Shown here: piece by piece, positions 51,314-60,503 of the stretch
Position numbering within the stretch: the first letter of the stretch is position 1
Layout: every line of letters starts with the position of its first letter
Source: Blastococcus sp. CPCC 205250
GTDB taxonomy: Bacteria; Actinomycetota; Actinomycetes; Mycobacteriales; Geodermatophilaceae
Length of the DNA stretch: 64,000 nucleotides
Reading direction: 5' to 3'
Assembly: GCF_019799925.1 (NCBI RefSeq)
Contig: NZ_JABGCG010000001.1
Location: forward strand, 310,001-374,000
Notes under the pieces: generated by a model
Databases searched by the model: none
What the model saw: the letters and a program-made list of their open reading frames with translations, nothing else
What the model was told of the DNA's origin: nothing
Made by a program: the position numbers and the translations under genes

Positions 51314-51550
51314 CTACCGCTGGTCGTCGGCCGGAGCGGCGGCCGCCAGCCGCTCCCGGGCGCGGTCCAGCCAGTGCTGGCAGAGCTCGGCGAGCTGCTC
51401 GCCGCGCTCCCACAGGGCCAGCGACTCCTCGAGCGTGAGCCCGCCGGCCTCCAGCCTCCGCACGACCTCGGCGAGCTCCTCGCGGGCCTGCTCGTAGGTC
51501 GTGGTCGGCGCCGCGTCGTCGGCGCGGGTGTCCTCGTCGGGGGTGCTCAC
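51314..51550 (-). CDS. xseB: Exodeoxyribonuclease VII small subunit
   Basis: The 78-aa product has the XseB pattern [20 protein letters not shown] and [19 protein letters not shown]. It partners XseA in single-strand DNA degradation. GTG at 51550 overlaps the xseA stop (GTGA), the standard coupled arrangement. Confidence 0.96.
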   Translation of the reverse strand: MSTPDEDTRADDAAPTTTYEQAREELAEVVRRLEAGGLTLEESLALWERGEQLAELCQHWLDRARERLAAAAPADDQR

Positions 51551-52767
51551 GGCTGCCCATCCTCCCTGGCGACGCGGACGGGCAGTCGGCCGCCGGCCAC
51601 CCGCACCGTGAGCCGCTCGTCGTCGCCCACCTCGGCGGGGTCCCGGACCAGGGCGCCGTCGGCGCGCTGCACCACCGCGTAGCCGCGCTCCAGGGTGGCG
51701 GCGGGGGAGAGGGCGGCCACCCGGGCGCGGGCGTGCTCCAGGTCGCGCTCGGCGCCTTCCACGCGGTGGGTGAGCGTGCGCAGCGCACGGTGCCGCAGCG
51801 CGGTGACGTCGTCCGCGCGGCCGTGGAGCATCCGCTCCGGAGCGGCGAGCACCGGCCGGCTGCGCACCCCCTCGAGCCACCGCTCCTGCTGCTCCAGCCG
51901 GCCGGTGAGCACCGAGCGGGCGCGCGCCCGGAGGGCGGACACGAGCCGGCTCTGCTCGCCGATCTCGGGCACCACCCGGTGCGCGGCGTCGGTCGGGGTC
52001 GCGGCGCGGACGTCGGCGACGTGGTCGACGAGGGTCGTGTCGGTCTCGTGCCCCACCGCGGTCACCACGGGCGTGCGGCAGGCGGCGATCGCGCGGACCA
52101 GGCCCTCGTCGGAGAACGGCAGGAGGTCCTCCACCGACCCGCCGCCGCGGGCGATGACGATCACCTCGACGGCCGGGTCCCGGTCCAGCCGCTGCAGGCC
52201 CTCGATGACCGAGCCGGCGGCCATCGGCCCCTGCACGAGGGAGTGCTGGACGGCGAAGCGGACGGCAGGCCAGCGGCGCCGGGCGGTGACCAGCACGTCG
52301 CGCTCGGCGGCGCTGTCCTTGCCGGTGACCAGGCCGACGACGCCCGGGGCGAAGGGCAGCGGCCGCTTCCGGGCGGCGTCGAACAGGCCCTCGGCGGTGA
52401 GCAGCCGGCGGATCCGCTCGATGCGGGCCAGCAGCTCGCCGAGCCCGACCGCGCGGATCTCCGTGGCGCGCAGCGAGAACGAGCCGCGGGCGATGTAGTA
52501 GTCGGGTCGCGCCCGGACGATCACCCGGGCGCCCTCGGCCAGCTCCAGGCCCGGGCGGTCGGCCACGTCGCGGGAGCAGGTGACCGGCACCGACAGGTCG
52601 GCGGCCGGGTCGCGCAGGGTCAGGAAGACGGTGGCCGCGCCCCGGCGGGAGAGCTGGGCGACCTGGCCCTCGACCCAGACCTCACCGAGCCGGCCGATCC
52701 ACTCGGCGACCTTGCGGGCCACCGTGCGGACCGGCCACGGTGCCTCCGGCGACGACGGGCTGGTCAT
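51547..52767 (-). CDS. xseA: Exodeoxyribonuclease VII large subunit
   Basis: The 406-aa product contains the N-terminal OB fold ([20 protein letters not shown]) and the catalytic core with [14 protein letters not shown], the signature [14 protein letters not shown], and [25 protein letters not shown] helical C-terminus follows. The enzyme processively degrades single-stranded DNA into oligonucleotides in both directions. ATG at 52767. It is followed by xseB with overlap. Confidence 0.97.
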   Translation of the reverse strand: MTSPSSPEAPWPVRTVARKVAEWIGRLGEVWVEGQVAQLSRRGAATVFLTLRDPAADLSVPVTCSRDVADRPGLELAEGARVIVRARPDYYIARGSFSLRATEIRAVGLGELLARIERIRRLLTAEGLFDAARKRPLPFAPGVVGLVTGKDSAAERDVLVTARRRWPAVRFAVQHSLVQGPMAAGSVIEGLQRLDRDPAVEVIVIARGGGSVEDLLPFSDEGLVRAIAACRTPVVTAVGHETDTTLVDHVADVRAATPTDAAHRVVPEIGEQSRLVSALRARARSVLTGRLEQQERWLEGVRSRPVLAAPERMLHGRADDVTALRHRALRTLTHRVEGAERDLEHARARVAALSPAATLERGYAVVQRADGALVRDPAEVGDDERLTVRVAGGRLPVRVAREDGQP

Positions 52768-52868
52768 GCCGGGAAGGTTGCCACGTGTGTCCGACCGTCT
52801 CTCGGCCCCGTCCCGGGCACCGCGAGGGGATAGGGAGGACGCCGGTCCTCGTCGCCCGCGACCACGAC

Positions 52869-52900
52869 GGCGCCGGTGCCCCTCCCGGGGCCCCGGCGCC
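52869..52900 (-). terminator. Hairpin after the lipid-droplet gene
   Basis: GGCGCCGGTGCCCC pairs with GGGGCCCCGGCGCC (one mismatch) around TCCC, seven bases past the stop of the upstream minus-strand gene. Confidence 0.65.
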
Positions 52901-52906
52901 GAGCGC

Positions 52907-54151
52907 TCACATGCCGCGCGGGGCCAGCGGGCTGGACTCGACGGCCTGCCGCTCCAGCTTCTCCAGGCGGTTGCGCAGCATCCGCACGAACGGCTCGCGG
53001 GCGCGGGTGGCCTCCTCGTAGGCGACCAGGTCCGAGACGGTGGACAGCTGGTAGCCGCGGAGCCGACCGCGCAGCTGGGCGACGGTCCAGTCGTCGTACC
53101 CGGCGATGGGGGAGGAGGCGGCGGCCGGCGAGCCGGACGCCCCACCGTCGGCCTCGGAGCTGTCGTCGGAGCCGGCCCCGGAGGTGGTGTCCGCGCCGTC
53201 GTCGGCGGTGGTGTCGGTGTCGGTGTCGGTGCTGCTGGCGGTGGTGGCGGCGGCGACCGGGGTGCCGCCCTCGTCGACCGCGGTCACCGTGTCGTCAGCG
53301 GCGTCGGTGGTGCCCTCCGCGGCGCCGTCGTCGGTGGTGCCCTCGGCGGCGCCGTCGGCGTCGGCCTCGGTCACCGGGGCCACGCCGGGGTCGGCGGGCT
53401 CGAGGTCGGCAGCGCTCTCCGGCGCGGCGATCGCCTCGTCGGTGACCGTGGCCTCGACGGTCTCGACCTCACCGTCGGGGCTGAGGACGTCGACCTCGGT
53501 GACCTCGGCGCCGACGTCCGGGACGCCGTCGACCTCGCCGAACGGGGAGCCGCCGGGGTCGGCCGGGACGCCGGGGACGTCCTCGGTGCCGTCGGTCTCC
53601 AGGAGGGCGGACTCCAGCGCGTCCTCGGGGGTGAGCACGGCCTCGGCGTCGGCCAGCCCGGCGGCCTCGTCGAGCGCCGCCACCTGGTCGGTGATGTCCT
53701 GCAGGGTCTCGACGACCTCGTCGGGGTCGGACACGGCGGCCAGGCCGGAGACCTCGTCGTCCACCAGGGAGCCCCCGGTGACCGCGTCGGTCTCGTCGAG
53801 CGCCGCGGCGGTGTCCTCGACGGCCAGGTCGCCCTCGTCGACGGTCGCGCGGTCGAACGCGGAGGCGCGGGCGGAGGACCGCGCGGAGGGGGCGTCGAGG
53901 TCGACGTCGTCGTCGTCGTCGAAGGTGGCCAGGCCGGGCTCGTCCGCACCGCGGATCCCGGTGAGCGCCTCGTCGCCTCGGGCGACCAGTCCCGCCCACT
54001 GCTGCTGGACCTTCAACGCGGTCTGCATCGCCAGGCCGATGACGCGCACGGGGAGCCCGGGCAGCGTCTCGGGCAGCTTGCGGGCCTCGTCGAGGACGGT
54101 GGCGGCGAGTCCGACGTATGCGCGGATGGGCTCGGGGATCTGACGCGACAT
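52907..54151 (-). CDS. Lipid droplet-associated protein
   Basis: The 414-aa product has a conserved N-terminus ([20 protein letters not shown], then [20 protein letters not shown]) that is amphipathic, a very acidic, low-complexity middle (about 75-350, Asp/Glu/Ala/Thr), and a conserved C-terminal SAP-like domain ([40 protein letters not shown]). This layout matches actinobacterial lipid-droplet proteins, which coat triacylglycerol or wax-ester droplets. Its place between xseA and ispH is conserved. Function beyond family resemblance is inferred. Confidence 0.8.
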   Translation of the reverse strand: MSRQIPEPIRAYVGLAATVLDEARKLPETLPGLPVRVIGLAMQTALKVQQQWAGLVARGDEALTGIRGADEPGLATFDDDDDVDLDAPSARSSARASAFDRATVDEGDLAVEDTAAALDETDAVTGGSLVDDEVSGLAAVSDPDEVVETLQDITDQVAALDEAAGLADAEAVLTPEDALESALLETDGTEDVPGVPADPGGSPFGEVDGVPDVGAEVTEVDVLSPDGEVETVEATVTDEAIAAPESAADLEPADPGVAPVTEADADGAAEGTTDDGAAEGTTDAADDTVTAVDEGGTPVAAATTASSTDTDTDTTADDGADTTSGAGSDDSSEADGGASGSPAAASSPIAGYDDWTVAQLRGRLRGYQLSTVSDLVAYEEATRAREPFVRMLRNRLEKLERQAVESSPLAPRGM

Positions 54152-54316
54152 GCCTGCAAGGGTGCCGCAGCTCGGCGTGTCCGGCAGCCCGACCGGGGCC
54201 CAAGCACCCGGTCGGGGCATGAGTTCCGTCACGGCGCCCCCCGGGCCACCTGCACGGGCCCGCCTCGAGCCGGCGAGCGGCGGGGGCCTGGTGCGTCCGG
54301 TCTCTACCATGAGGTC

Positions 54317-55276
54317 ATGGCTGATCAGCGCGGACGCGTCCTGCTCGCGGACCCCCGGGGCTACTGCGCCGGCGTCGACCGCGCGGTGGTCGCCGTCGAG
54401 CGGGCGCTGGAGATCCACGGCGCCCCCGTCTACGTCCGCAAGCAGATCGTCCACAACAAGCACGTGGTCGCGACGCTCGAGCGGCGCGGGGCGGTGTTCG
54501 TCGACGAGACCGACGAGGTGCCCGAGGGCTCGGTCGTCGTCTTCAGTGCGCACGGGGTCTCCCCGGCGGTGCACGAGGAGGCGGCGAACCGCTCGCTGCG
54601 CACGATCGACGCGACCTGCCCGCTGGTGACCAAGGTGCACTCGGAGGCCAAGCGCTTCGCGAAGGACGACTTCGACATCCTGCTGATCGGCCACCGCGGG
54701 CACGAGGAGGTCGAGGGCACCTCCGGCGAGGCCCCGGCCCACATCCAGCTCGTCGACGGCGCCGACGACGTGGCCAACGTGCAGGTCCGCGATCCCGACA
54801 AGGTCGTGTGGCTGTCGCAGACGACGCTCTCGGTCGACGAGACGCTGGCGACGGTCGACGCGCTGCGCGACCGCTTCCCCACGTTGCAGTCCCCGCCCAG
54901 CGACGACATCTGCTACGCCACGCAGAACCGGCAGCAGGCCGTGAAGCTGATGGCGCCCGGCTGCGACCTGGTCATCGTCGTGGGCTCGACCAACTCGTCG
55001 AACTCCGTGCGCCTGGTCGAGGTGGCGCTCGAGGCCGGTGCCCGCAGCTCGTACCTGGTCGACTACGCCGCCGAGCTCGACCCGGCCTGGCTGGAGGGCG
55101 TGTCCACGGTCGGGGTCACCAGCGGCGCCTCGGTGCCCGAGGTGCTCGTCGACGAGGTGCTCGACTGGCTGGCGGAGCGCGGCTACGGCGACGTGGAGAC
55201 GGTCAAGGCCGCTGAGGAGCGCCTCGTGTTCGCCCTGCCGCACGAGCTGCGCCAGCGCCGGACCACCGCCGAGTGA
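54317..55276 (+). CDS. ispH: 4-hydroxy-3-methylbut-2-enyl diphosphate reductase
   Basis: IspH (LytB) makes IPP and DMAPP in the last step of the MEP pathway. The 319-aa product has the three Fe-S cysteine sites: [30 protein letters not shown] and [19 protein letters not shown] [13 protein letters not shown], plus [20 protein letters not shown] at 54317 is the start that leaves about 12 residues before the first conserved Cys. It is terminated by a perfect 16-bp hairpin. Confidence 0.97.
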   Translation: MADQRGRVLLADPRGYCAGVDRAVVAVERALEIHGAPVYVRKQIVHNKHVVATLERRGAVFVDETDEVPEGSVVVFSAHGVSPAVHEEAANRSLRTIDATCPLVTKVHSEAKRFAKDDFDILLIGHRGHEEVEGTSGEAPAHIQLVDGADDVANVQVRDPDKVVWLSQTTLSVDETLATVDALRDRFPTLQSPPSDDICYATQNRQQAVKLMAPGCDLVIVVGSTNSSNSVRLVEVALEAGARSSYLVDYAAELDPAWLEGVSTVGVTSGASVPEVLVDEVLDWLAERGYGDVETVKAAEERLVFALPHELRQRRTTAE

Positions 55277-55293
55277 CCGCTCCCTGACAGACC

Positions 55294-55329
55294 GAAGGGC
55301 CCCTCCCGGGAGACCGGGAGGGGCCCTTC
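55294..55329. terminator. Perfect bidirectional terminator after ispH
   Basis: GAAGGGCCCCTCCCGG and its exact complement flank a GAGA loop, between the convergent ispH and DUF6542 genes. It is the most regular terminator of the window and can serve both strands. Confidence 0.85.
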
Positions 55330-55345
55330 GTCGTCAGGGGATGCG

Positions 55346-56179
55346 TCAGCGCCGGGCGGCCCAGCGGATCAGCGCGAGCACCAGCGCGGTGCCGGTGGCC
55401 GCGGCCATGGCGGTGAAGCCCTGGCCGAGGGCCAGCTCGCCGGCGAGCTTGGCGACGACCTCCTTGATGCTGTCCCCGTCGGCGCGGTGCACGAACTGCA
55501 CGATGCCGACGACGGCCAGGTACACCAGGGGCGGCGCCACGAGCAGCGTGGTGAGGTCGCGGCGGCGGACCAGCAGGGTGGCCAGGGCGGTGGAGCCCAC
55601 CAGGCCGGCCATCGTGAGGATGCCCAGCTGCAGGCTGCCGATGGCGTCGACCATCGCCGCGGCGAGCGTGACGGCGAGGACGCCGAGCACGGCGAGGACG
55701 CCGCGCAGCCGGCTGCCGGTCTCCGGGACCTCCGGCTGGGCGTGCCGGCGGGCGCCGCGGGGCTCCCGCTCGCTGCCGAGCTGGCCGGCGTCGTCGAGGT
55801 CGGGGCGGGCGCGCCGGCGGTCGGCGTCCGGCCCGGCGAGGCTCGCCGACGACCGGGGGTAACCGGGGACGACGCGGCCGGAGTCGCCGTGCCCGCGCGG
55901 GGCGGGAGCGCGGTCGGCGGCGCGGTCGGGAGTGCGGTGGGGGGCGGGCGCGGCCGGCACGGCGGGCCGCTGCACGGGACGGCTCGAGCCGGCGGGGCGC
56001 TGCACCGGAGCGGAGGGCCGGGCAGCGGCGCCGGAGCGGCCGTGGGAGGGCAGCGGGGGCAGGGGCGGCAGCGGGGGGCGGGCCGGACGGCTCCCGTGCG
56101 GGGTCCCGGGACCGCCGGTGGACCGATCGGTGCGAGCGCCGGTCTCCCGCCAGGTGTCGGCAGTGCTGACCGATGCCAT
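55346..56179 (-). CDS. DUF6542-type membrane protein
   Basis: The 277-aa product has a long Pro/Arg/Ser-rich N-terminus (1-165) followed by four membrane helices in a compact domain (about 170-275): VLAVLGVLAVTLAAAMVDAI, GILTMAGLVGSTALATLLV, LLVAPPLVYLAVVGIVQF and FTAMAAATGTALVLALI. This corresponds to the membrane protein found beside ispH in mycobacteria. Function is unknown. ATG at 56179 follows GGGAGG; a longer start at 56227 is possible. Confidence 0.8.
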   Translation of the reverse strand: MASVSTADTWRETGARTDRSTGGPGTPHGSRPARPPLPPLPPLPSHGRSGAAARPSAPVQRPAGSSRPVQRPAVPAAPAPHRTPDRAADRAPAPRGHGDSGRVVPGYPRSSASLAGPDADRRRARPDLDDAGQLGSEREPRGARRHAQPEVPETGSRLRGVLAVLGVLAVTLAAAMVDAIGSLQLGILTMAGLVGSTALATLLVRRRDLTTLLVAPPLVYLAVVGIVQFVHRADGDSIKEVVAKLAGELALGQGFTAMAAATGTALVLALIRWAARR

Positions 56180-56398
56180 GGCGCACCTCCCGTCGGGTTC
56201 GCGGGCAGCCCGGGGAGAGGCGCCCATCGTCAGGAGGAACGGTAGCGAGCCAGGCGCGTCTTCGGTGGCAGGGATCGCCCGACGCGCGTGGGCAACTTGT
56301 GCCCAAGTGAGCGGCCCGCGCTGACCATCCTGCGTGGACGGCGAGGCGGCTGTGACGCGGCGTGACGGACGCGCACGGTGGGGCGCTTGGCCGCGGAC

Positions 56399-57481
56399 TC
56401 AGCCCCCGGTGCCGTCGCGGCTGTCGAGGTGTCCGGGTGCGACGTCGTCGTGGGGGACCGGCGGGCGCAGGGCGCGCACGGTGGCCTCGATGGGTGCGGG
56501 TGTGGGGACCTCGGACTCGGCGACGCCGATCTCGTCGAAGCGGCGGGCGGCGGTGAGCACCGACCGCTCGTAGGAGCCGACCGTGTCGTTGTAGCGGGCC
56601 ATCGCGGTGCCCAGTGCCGAGCCCAGCCGCGTGAGGTGGCCCGACAGCGTGGTCAGCCGGGCGTGCAGCCGGCGCCCGACCTCGAGCACCTGGTCGGCGT
56701 CGCGGGCCAGCCGCTCCTGGCGCCAGGAGTAGGCGACCGTGCGCAGCAGGGCGAGCAGCGTGCTGGGCGTGGCCAGGACGACGTCACGGGCGAAGCCGTA
56801 CTCGAGCAGGCCCGGCTCGGCCTCCAGCGCGGTGGTGAGGAAGCCGTCGGAGGGCACGAACAGGACGGTGAACGGCGCGGCCGGGCGGAAGGCCGTCGGG
56901 TAGCGGCGGGCGGCGAGCGCGTCGACGTGGGCGCGCAGCTGGCGGGCATGGGTGGCCACCCGCTCGGTGCGGACCGCGACGTCCTCGGCCTGGACCGCCT
57001 CGATGTAGCCGGTGAACGGCACCTTGGCGTCGACCACGACCTGCCGGCCGTCGGCCAGGGTCACCACGAGGTCGGGGCGCACGCCGGCGCCGGCGTCGTT
57101 GGTGCCGGAGGGCTGCTCGACGAAGTCGCAGTGCTCCAGGAGACCGGCCACCTCGACGACCCGGCGCAGCTGCACCTCACCCCAGCGCCCGCGCACGTGG
57201 GGGGTGCGCAGCGCGGTGACCAGTGCGGCGGTCTCCTGCCGCAGCTGTGCCGAGGTCAGGCCGACCGTGCCCATCTGCTCGCGCAGCTCCCCGTGCGCGG
57301 TGGCCCGGTCGCGCTCGATGCCGGCCAGCAGCCGGTGCAGGTGGTCCAGCGACTCGTGCACCGGCTCCAGCCCGGCGTCGGCCGGGCGGCGGCGGGCCAG
57401 GAGTGCGACGACCCCCAGGGTGACCGCGGTGGCCAGCAGCGCGCCCAGCAGCAGGCCGAGCAGGAGGGAGGCGGCGTCCAC
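56399..57481 (-). CDS. rmuC: DNA recombination protein RmuC
   Basis: The 360-aa product starts with a hydrophobic N-terminal segment (4-27), a coiled-coil stretch, and the RmuC nuclease-like domain with RGRWGEVQLRRVVEVAGL, VVVDAKVPFTGYIEAVQ and VLFVPSDGFLTTALE. RmuC limits inversions at short repeats in E. coli. It stands before ogt and the Ada-AlkA fusion when read along the minus strand, which places it in a repair neighbourhood. GTG at 57481 is the start; the family is often 400-500 aa, so this is a short version. Confidence 0.93.
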   Translation of the reverse strand: MDAASLLLGLLLGALLATAVTLGVVALLARRRPADAGLEPVHESLDHLHRLLAGIERDRATAHGELREQMGTVGLTSAQLRQETAALVTALRTPHVRGRWGEVQLRRVVEVAGLLEHCDFVEQPSGTNDAGAGVRPDLVVTLADGRQVVVDAKVPFTGYIEAVQAEDVAVRTERVATHARQLRAHVDALAARRYPTAFRPAAPFTVLFVPSDGFLTTALEAEPGLLEYGFARDVVLATPSTLLALLRTVAYSWRQERLARDADQVLEVGRRLHARLTTLSGHLTRLGSALGTAMARYNDTVGSYERSVLTAARRFDEIGVAESEVPTPAPIEATVRALRPPVPHDDVAPGHLDSRDGTGG

Positions 57482-57531
57482 GTCCCGCAGGGTGCATCAC
57501 CCCACCGACGAAACCGCGGAGGCCGGTCGGT

Positions 57532-58086
57532 TCACGCGGGGACGGCGACCTGCTGCGGCGAGTGCCGGGCCTCGTGGTCGAGCAGCCAGCGCTTGACGTC
57601 GGTCCCCCAGCGGAAGCCGCCCATGCCCCCGTCGGAGCCCATCACCCGGTGGCACGGCACGAACAGCGCGGCGGCGTTGCGGGCGCAGGCGTTGGCGGCG
57701 GCGCGGATCGCCGCGGGCCGGCCGCAGCGGGCGGCGAAGGCGGCGTAGGTGTCGGGCCGGCCGGCGGGCACCGTGCGCAGCACCTCCCACGCCTCGGTCA
57801 GGAAGGGCCCGGACCGCTGCTGCACGACGACGTCGTCGATGACGCCGACCTCGCCGGCGTGGAAGGCCTCGACGACCTCGAGGACGGGCAGGTCGCCGCC
57901 GGGTGCCACCGCGTCCGGGCGCAGCGAACGGTGGATGACGGGCAGCAGGTCGCCGACGTCGGCGGTCCAGCCGCCGGCCAGGACGACGTCGGCGCCGTCG
58001 GGACCCTCGGTGACGACGACGGTGAACGGCCCGGGCGGGGTGGACAGGGTGGCGAACCGGGCAGGGCGGGCGGGGGAGGGAGTCAC
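57532..58086 (-). CDS. ogt: Methylated-DNA-[protein]-cysteine S-methyltransferase
   Basis: Suicide repair of O6-methylguanine. The 184-aa product has the active-site motif PCHRV with the acceptor Cys, preceded by RAAANACARNAAALFVPCH and followed by the typical C-terminus. An N-terminal domain of about 85 residues is present. GTG at 58086 overlaps the stop of the Ada-AlkA gene (GTGA), so direct reversal and excision of alkyl lesions are encoded as one coupled unit. Confidence 0.95.
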   Translation of the reverse strand: MTPSPARPARFATLSTPPGPFTVVVTEGPDGADVVLAGGWTADVGDLLPVIHRSLRPDAVAPGGDLPVLEVVEAFHAGEVGVIDDVVVQQRSGPFLTEAWEVLRTVPAGRPDTYAAFAARCGRPAAIRAAANACARNAAALFVPCHRVMGSDGGMGGFRWGTDVKRWLLDHEARHSPQQVAVPA

Positions 58087-59579
58087 GAGGCGCTCCGATC
58101 GGTGAGGTCGGGCAGGGGAGGCGGCAGGGGACGGGTGAACAGGGACGGCACGGCCAGCGCCCACAGGTGCAGCACGGCGTAGGAGCGCCACGGCCGCCAG
58201 CGGACGGCGGCGTCGGCGTCGGAGCTGCCGAGGGTGGCCAGGGAGCGGCGCAGGGCGAGGTCGCCGGGCAGCCAGACATCGGGGTCGGCCAGCCCGCGCA
58301 GCCCGACGAGGGCCGCCGTCCACGGGCCGATGCCGGGGACGGCGAGCAGCGACCGGGCGGCCTCCTCGCGGTCGGCACCGGGGTCGAGGACGACGTCGCC
58401 GGCGGTGAGCGCGGTGGCCAGCGCGGTGACCGTGCGGCGGCGGGCCCCGGTCAGGCCCACCGCGGAGAGGTCGGCGCCGGCGAGCGCCTCCGGCCGCGGG
58501 AACGCGTGCGTCAGCGTGCCGACCGGGTCGGGCAGCGGTGCGCCGGCCAGCGGCAGCAGCCGGGCGGTCAGGGTGCGGGCGCCGGCCACCGAGACCTGCT
58601 GGCCGAGCACCGCGCGGACGGCGCACTCGGCGGCGTCGGGGGAGGCGGGCACCCGCCGGCCCGGCGCGGCGGCCACCAGCGGCGCGAGGGCCGGGTCGGC
58701 GCCCAGCACGTCGTCGACGGCCGTGGGGTCGGCGTCGAGGTCCAGCAGCCGCCGGCAGCGGGCGACGGCGGCGCCGAGGTCGCGCAGCTGCGCCAGCCGC
58801 AGGCGGGCGGTGACGGCACCGTCGGCGGGGGAGAGGTGGACGACGGCCGGTCCGTGCGGGAGGTCGAGCACGCGGGAGAACGTCGTCCCGTCCCACTCCT
58901 CGAGGCCCGGCACGGCGTGCGCGCCCAGGAACAGCAGCACCTCGGCGGCGTCGAACGGCGGGCGGGCGGCCAGCCGCACGGTGAGCTCGCCGGGGGCGCC
59001 GGCCTCCGCTCCCGGGCGGCGCCGGCGCAGGTCGGTCGGCGTCGTGGCGAAGACCTCGCGCACCGTGTCGTTGAACTGCCGGATGCTGGCGAAGCCGGCG
59101 GCGAAGGCGACGTCGGCGACCGGGATCGCGGTCGTCTCCAGCAGCACCCGCGCGGTCTGCGCCCGCTGCGCACGGGCGAGGGCGAGCGCGCCGACACCGA
59201 GCTCGCCGACCAGGTGCCGGTGCAGCTGACGCTCGGAGTACCCCAGTCGTGCGGCCAACCCCGGGACGCCGGAGCGCTCGACCTCGCCGTCGGCGATCAG
59301 CCGCATGGCGCGGGCGACGACGTCGGCACGGGCGTCCCACTCCGGCGAGCCGGGCACCGCGTCGGGGCGGCAGCGCCGGCACGCCCGGTAGCCGGCGGAC
59401 TGGGCGCCGGCGGCGGTGGCGAAGAAGGAGACGTTGGCCGCCAGGGGGGTACGGGCCGGGCACGAGGGGCGGCAGTAGATGCGCGTCGTGCGCACCGCGG
59501 TGAAGAACCACCCGTCGAACCGGGCGTCCCGGCTGGCCACCGCGCGGTAGCAGCGCTCGTGCTCCAGGGAGGCCGTCAT
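58083..59579 (-). CDS. Ada-AlkA fusion: methyl-sensing AraC regulator and 3-methyladenine glycosylase
   Basis: The 498-aa product fuses three parts. Residues about 1-78 are the Ada zinc/methylphosphotriester domain with Cys36, Cys40, Cys67 and Cys70. Residues about 85-185 are an AraC-type helix-turn-helix (LAARLGYSERQLHRHLVGEL). Residues about 195-495 are an AlkA/HhH-GPD glycosylase with LLAVPGIGPWTAALVGLRGL and a catalytic Asp region (DVWLPGD). It can sense alkylated DNA, activate transcription and remove alkylated bases. ATG at 59579. The downstream ogt overlaps, so both are likely induced together. Confidence 0.94.
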   Translation of the reverse strand: MTASLEHERCYRAVASRDARFDGWFFTAVRTTRIYCRPSCPARTPLAANVSFFATAAGAQSAGYRACRRCRPDAVPGSPEWDARADVVARAMRLIADGEVERSGVPGLAARLGYSERQLHRHLVGELGVGALALARAQRAQTARVLLETTAIPVADVAFAAGFASIRQFNDTVREVFATTPTDLRRRRPGAEAGAPGELTVRLAARPPFDAAEVLLFLGAHAVPGLEEWDGTTFSRVLDLPHGPAVVHLSPADGAVTARLRLAQLRDLGAAVARCRRLLDLDADPTAVDDVLGADPALAPLVAAAPGRRVPASPDAAECAVRAVLGQQVSVAGARTLTARLLPLAGAPLPDPVGTLTHAFPRPEALAGADLSAVGLTGARRRTVTALATALTAGDVVLDPGADREEAARSLLAVPGIGPWTAALVGLRGLADPDVWLPGDLALRRSLATLGSSDADAAVRWRPWRSYAVLHLWALAVPSLFTRPLPPPLPDLTDRSAS

Positions 59580-59648
59580 GGGACCCAGCCTGCCAGCCCG
59601 GGACGACGGCCACTGGCGGGAAACGGACGCCGCCGTGGAGGGCCTGGG

Positions 59649-60398
59649 TCAGCGGCCGATCAGCACCGCGATCCCGTCGAGGACCCGTGCCAGACCGAAC
59701 TCGAAGGCCCGGTCCGCCGGGTAGCCGCCGAGCTCGGGGCCGGAGACCGGTCCCACCCGCGCGGCCGTGGGGTAGCGCCCGGGGTCGAAGACCCGCTCGA
59801 TGTGCGGCTCGGTCGCCTGCCACCACTCGAGCTCGGTCATGCCGCTCTCCTGCTCGGCCGCCGACTTCTCGTGCAGCCCGGTGACGGTGCCGCGGACGAA
59901 GCCGGTGACCGACATGACCACCAGCTCCATCTCGACCTCGCCGAGGCCGAGCCCGTCGACGGCGGCCAGCTCGGTGTCGTACTTGGCCATGAGGTTCGGC
60001 CCGAGGATCGGCCGGCCGGTGCCCACCTGTGCCGCCCACGGGTGGCGGACGAACAGGTCCCAGTTCGCCTGCGCCACGGTGGTCAGCCGGGCCCGCCAGT
60101 CGCCGGCGGGCGGGTCGGCGTAGAGCTCCCCGAGCACCGCGTCGTACATCAGCGCGACCAGCTCGCCCTTCCCCGGCACGTGCGTGTACAGGGTCATCGC
60201 GCCCACACCGAGCTCCGCGGCGACCCGGCGCATCGACAGCGCGGCCAGCCCGTCGGCATCGGCGAGCCGGACCGCCGTGGCGATGATCCGGTCGAGGTCC
60301 AGGCGGGGCTGCGGTCCGCGCCGGGGGCCGGTCCCGGGCTTGCGCCAGAGCAGCGCCATGGTCGCAGCGATGTCCCCGCCGCCCACTCCCGTCGTCAT
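59649..60398 (-). CDS. TetR-family repressor of the ABC transporter
   Basis: The 249-aa product has a TetR helix-turn-helix at about residues 33-80 (DLDRIIATAVRLADADGLAA, MRRVAAELGVGAMTLYTHVP) and the TetR_C_1-type ligand domain. It is divergent from the transporter genes with only 105 bp between them, where two palindromes lie. It likely represses the transporter and itself and is released by the exported compound. ATG at 60398. Confidence 0.92.
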   Translation of the reverse strand: MTTGVGGGDIAATMALLWRKPGTGPRRGPQPRLDLDRIIATAVRLADADGLAALSMRRVAAELGVGAMTLYTHVPGKGELVALMYDAVLGELYADPPAGDWRARLTTVAQANWDLFVRHPWAAQVGTGRPILGPNLMAKYDTELAAVDGLGLGEVEMELVVMSVTGFVRGTVTGLHEKSAAEQESGMTELEWWQATEPHIERVFDPGRYPTAARVGPVSGPELGGYPADRAFEFGLARVLDGIAVLIGR

Positions 60399-60443
60399 GG
60401 GACCCAGCCTCTCCCATCCGTCCCGGCGTCCTTGCGGAACTAT

Positions 60444-60495
60444 CTCCGTACAGCGTACGTTGTCCGCCGTCGAGAACAACGTACGGCGTACGGAG
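60444..60495. promoter_or_regulatory. Double palindromic TetR operator
   Basis: A 20-bp arm at 60444-60463 is repeated inverted at 60476-60495 with two mismatches. Each arm contains CGTAC-N3-GTACG (60447-60459 and 60480-60492), with centres 33 bp apart, about three helix turns. The right arm covers the Shine-Dalgarno (GGAGG, 60492-60496) of the ATPase gene. The location between TetR and its presumed target makes an operator the natural reading. Confidence 0.75.
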
Positions 60496-60503
60496 GTAGC
60501 TCG

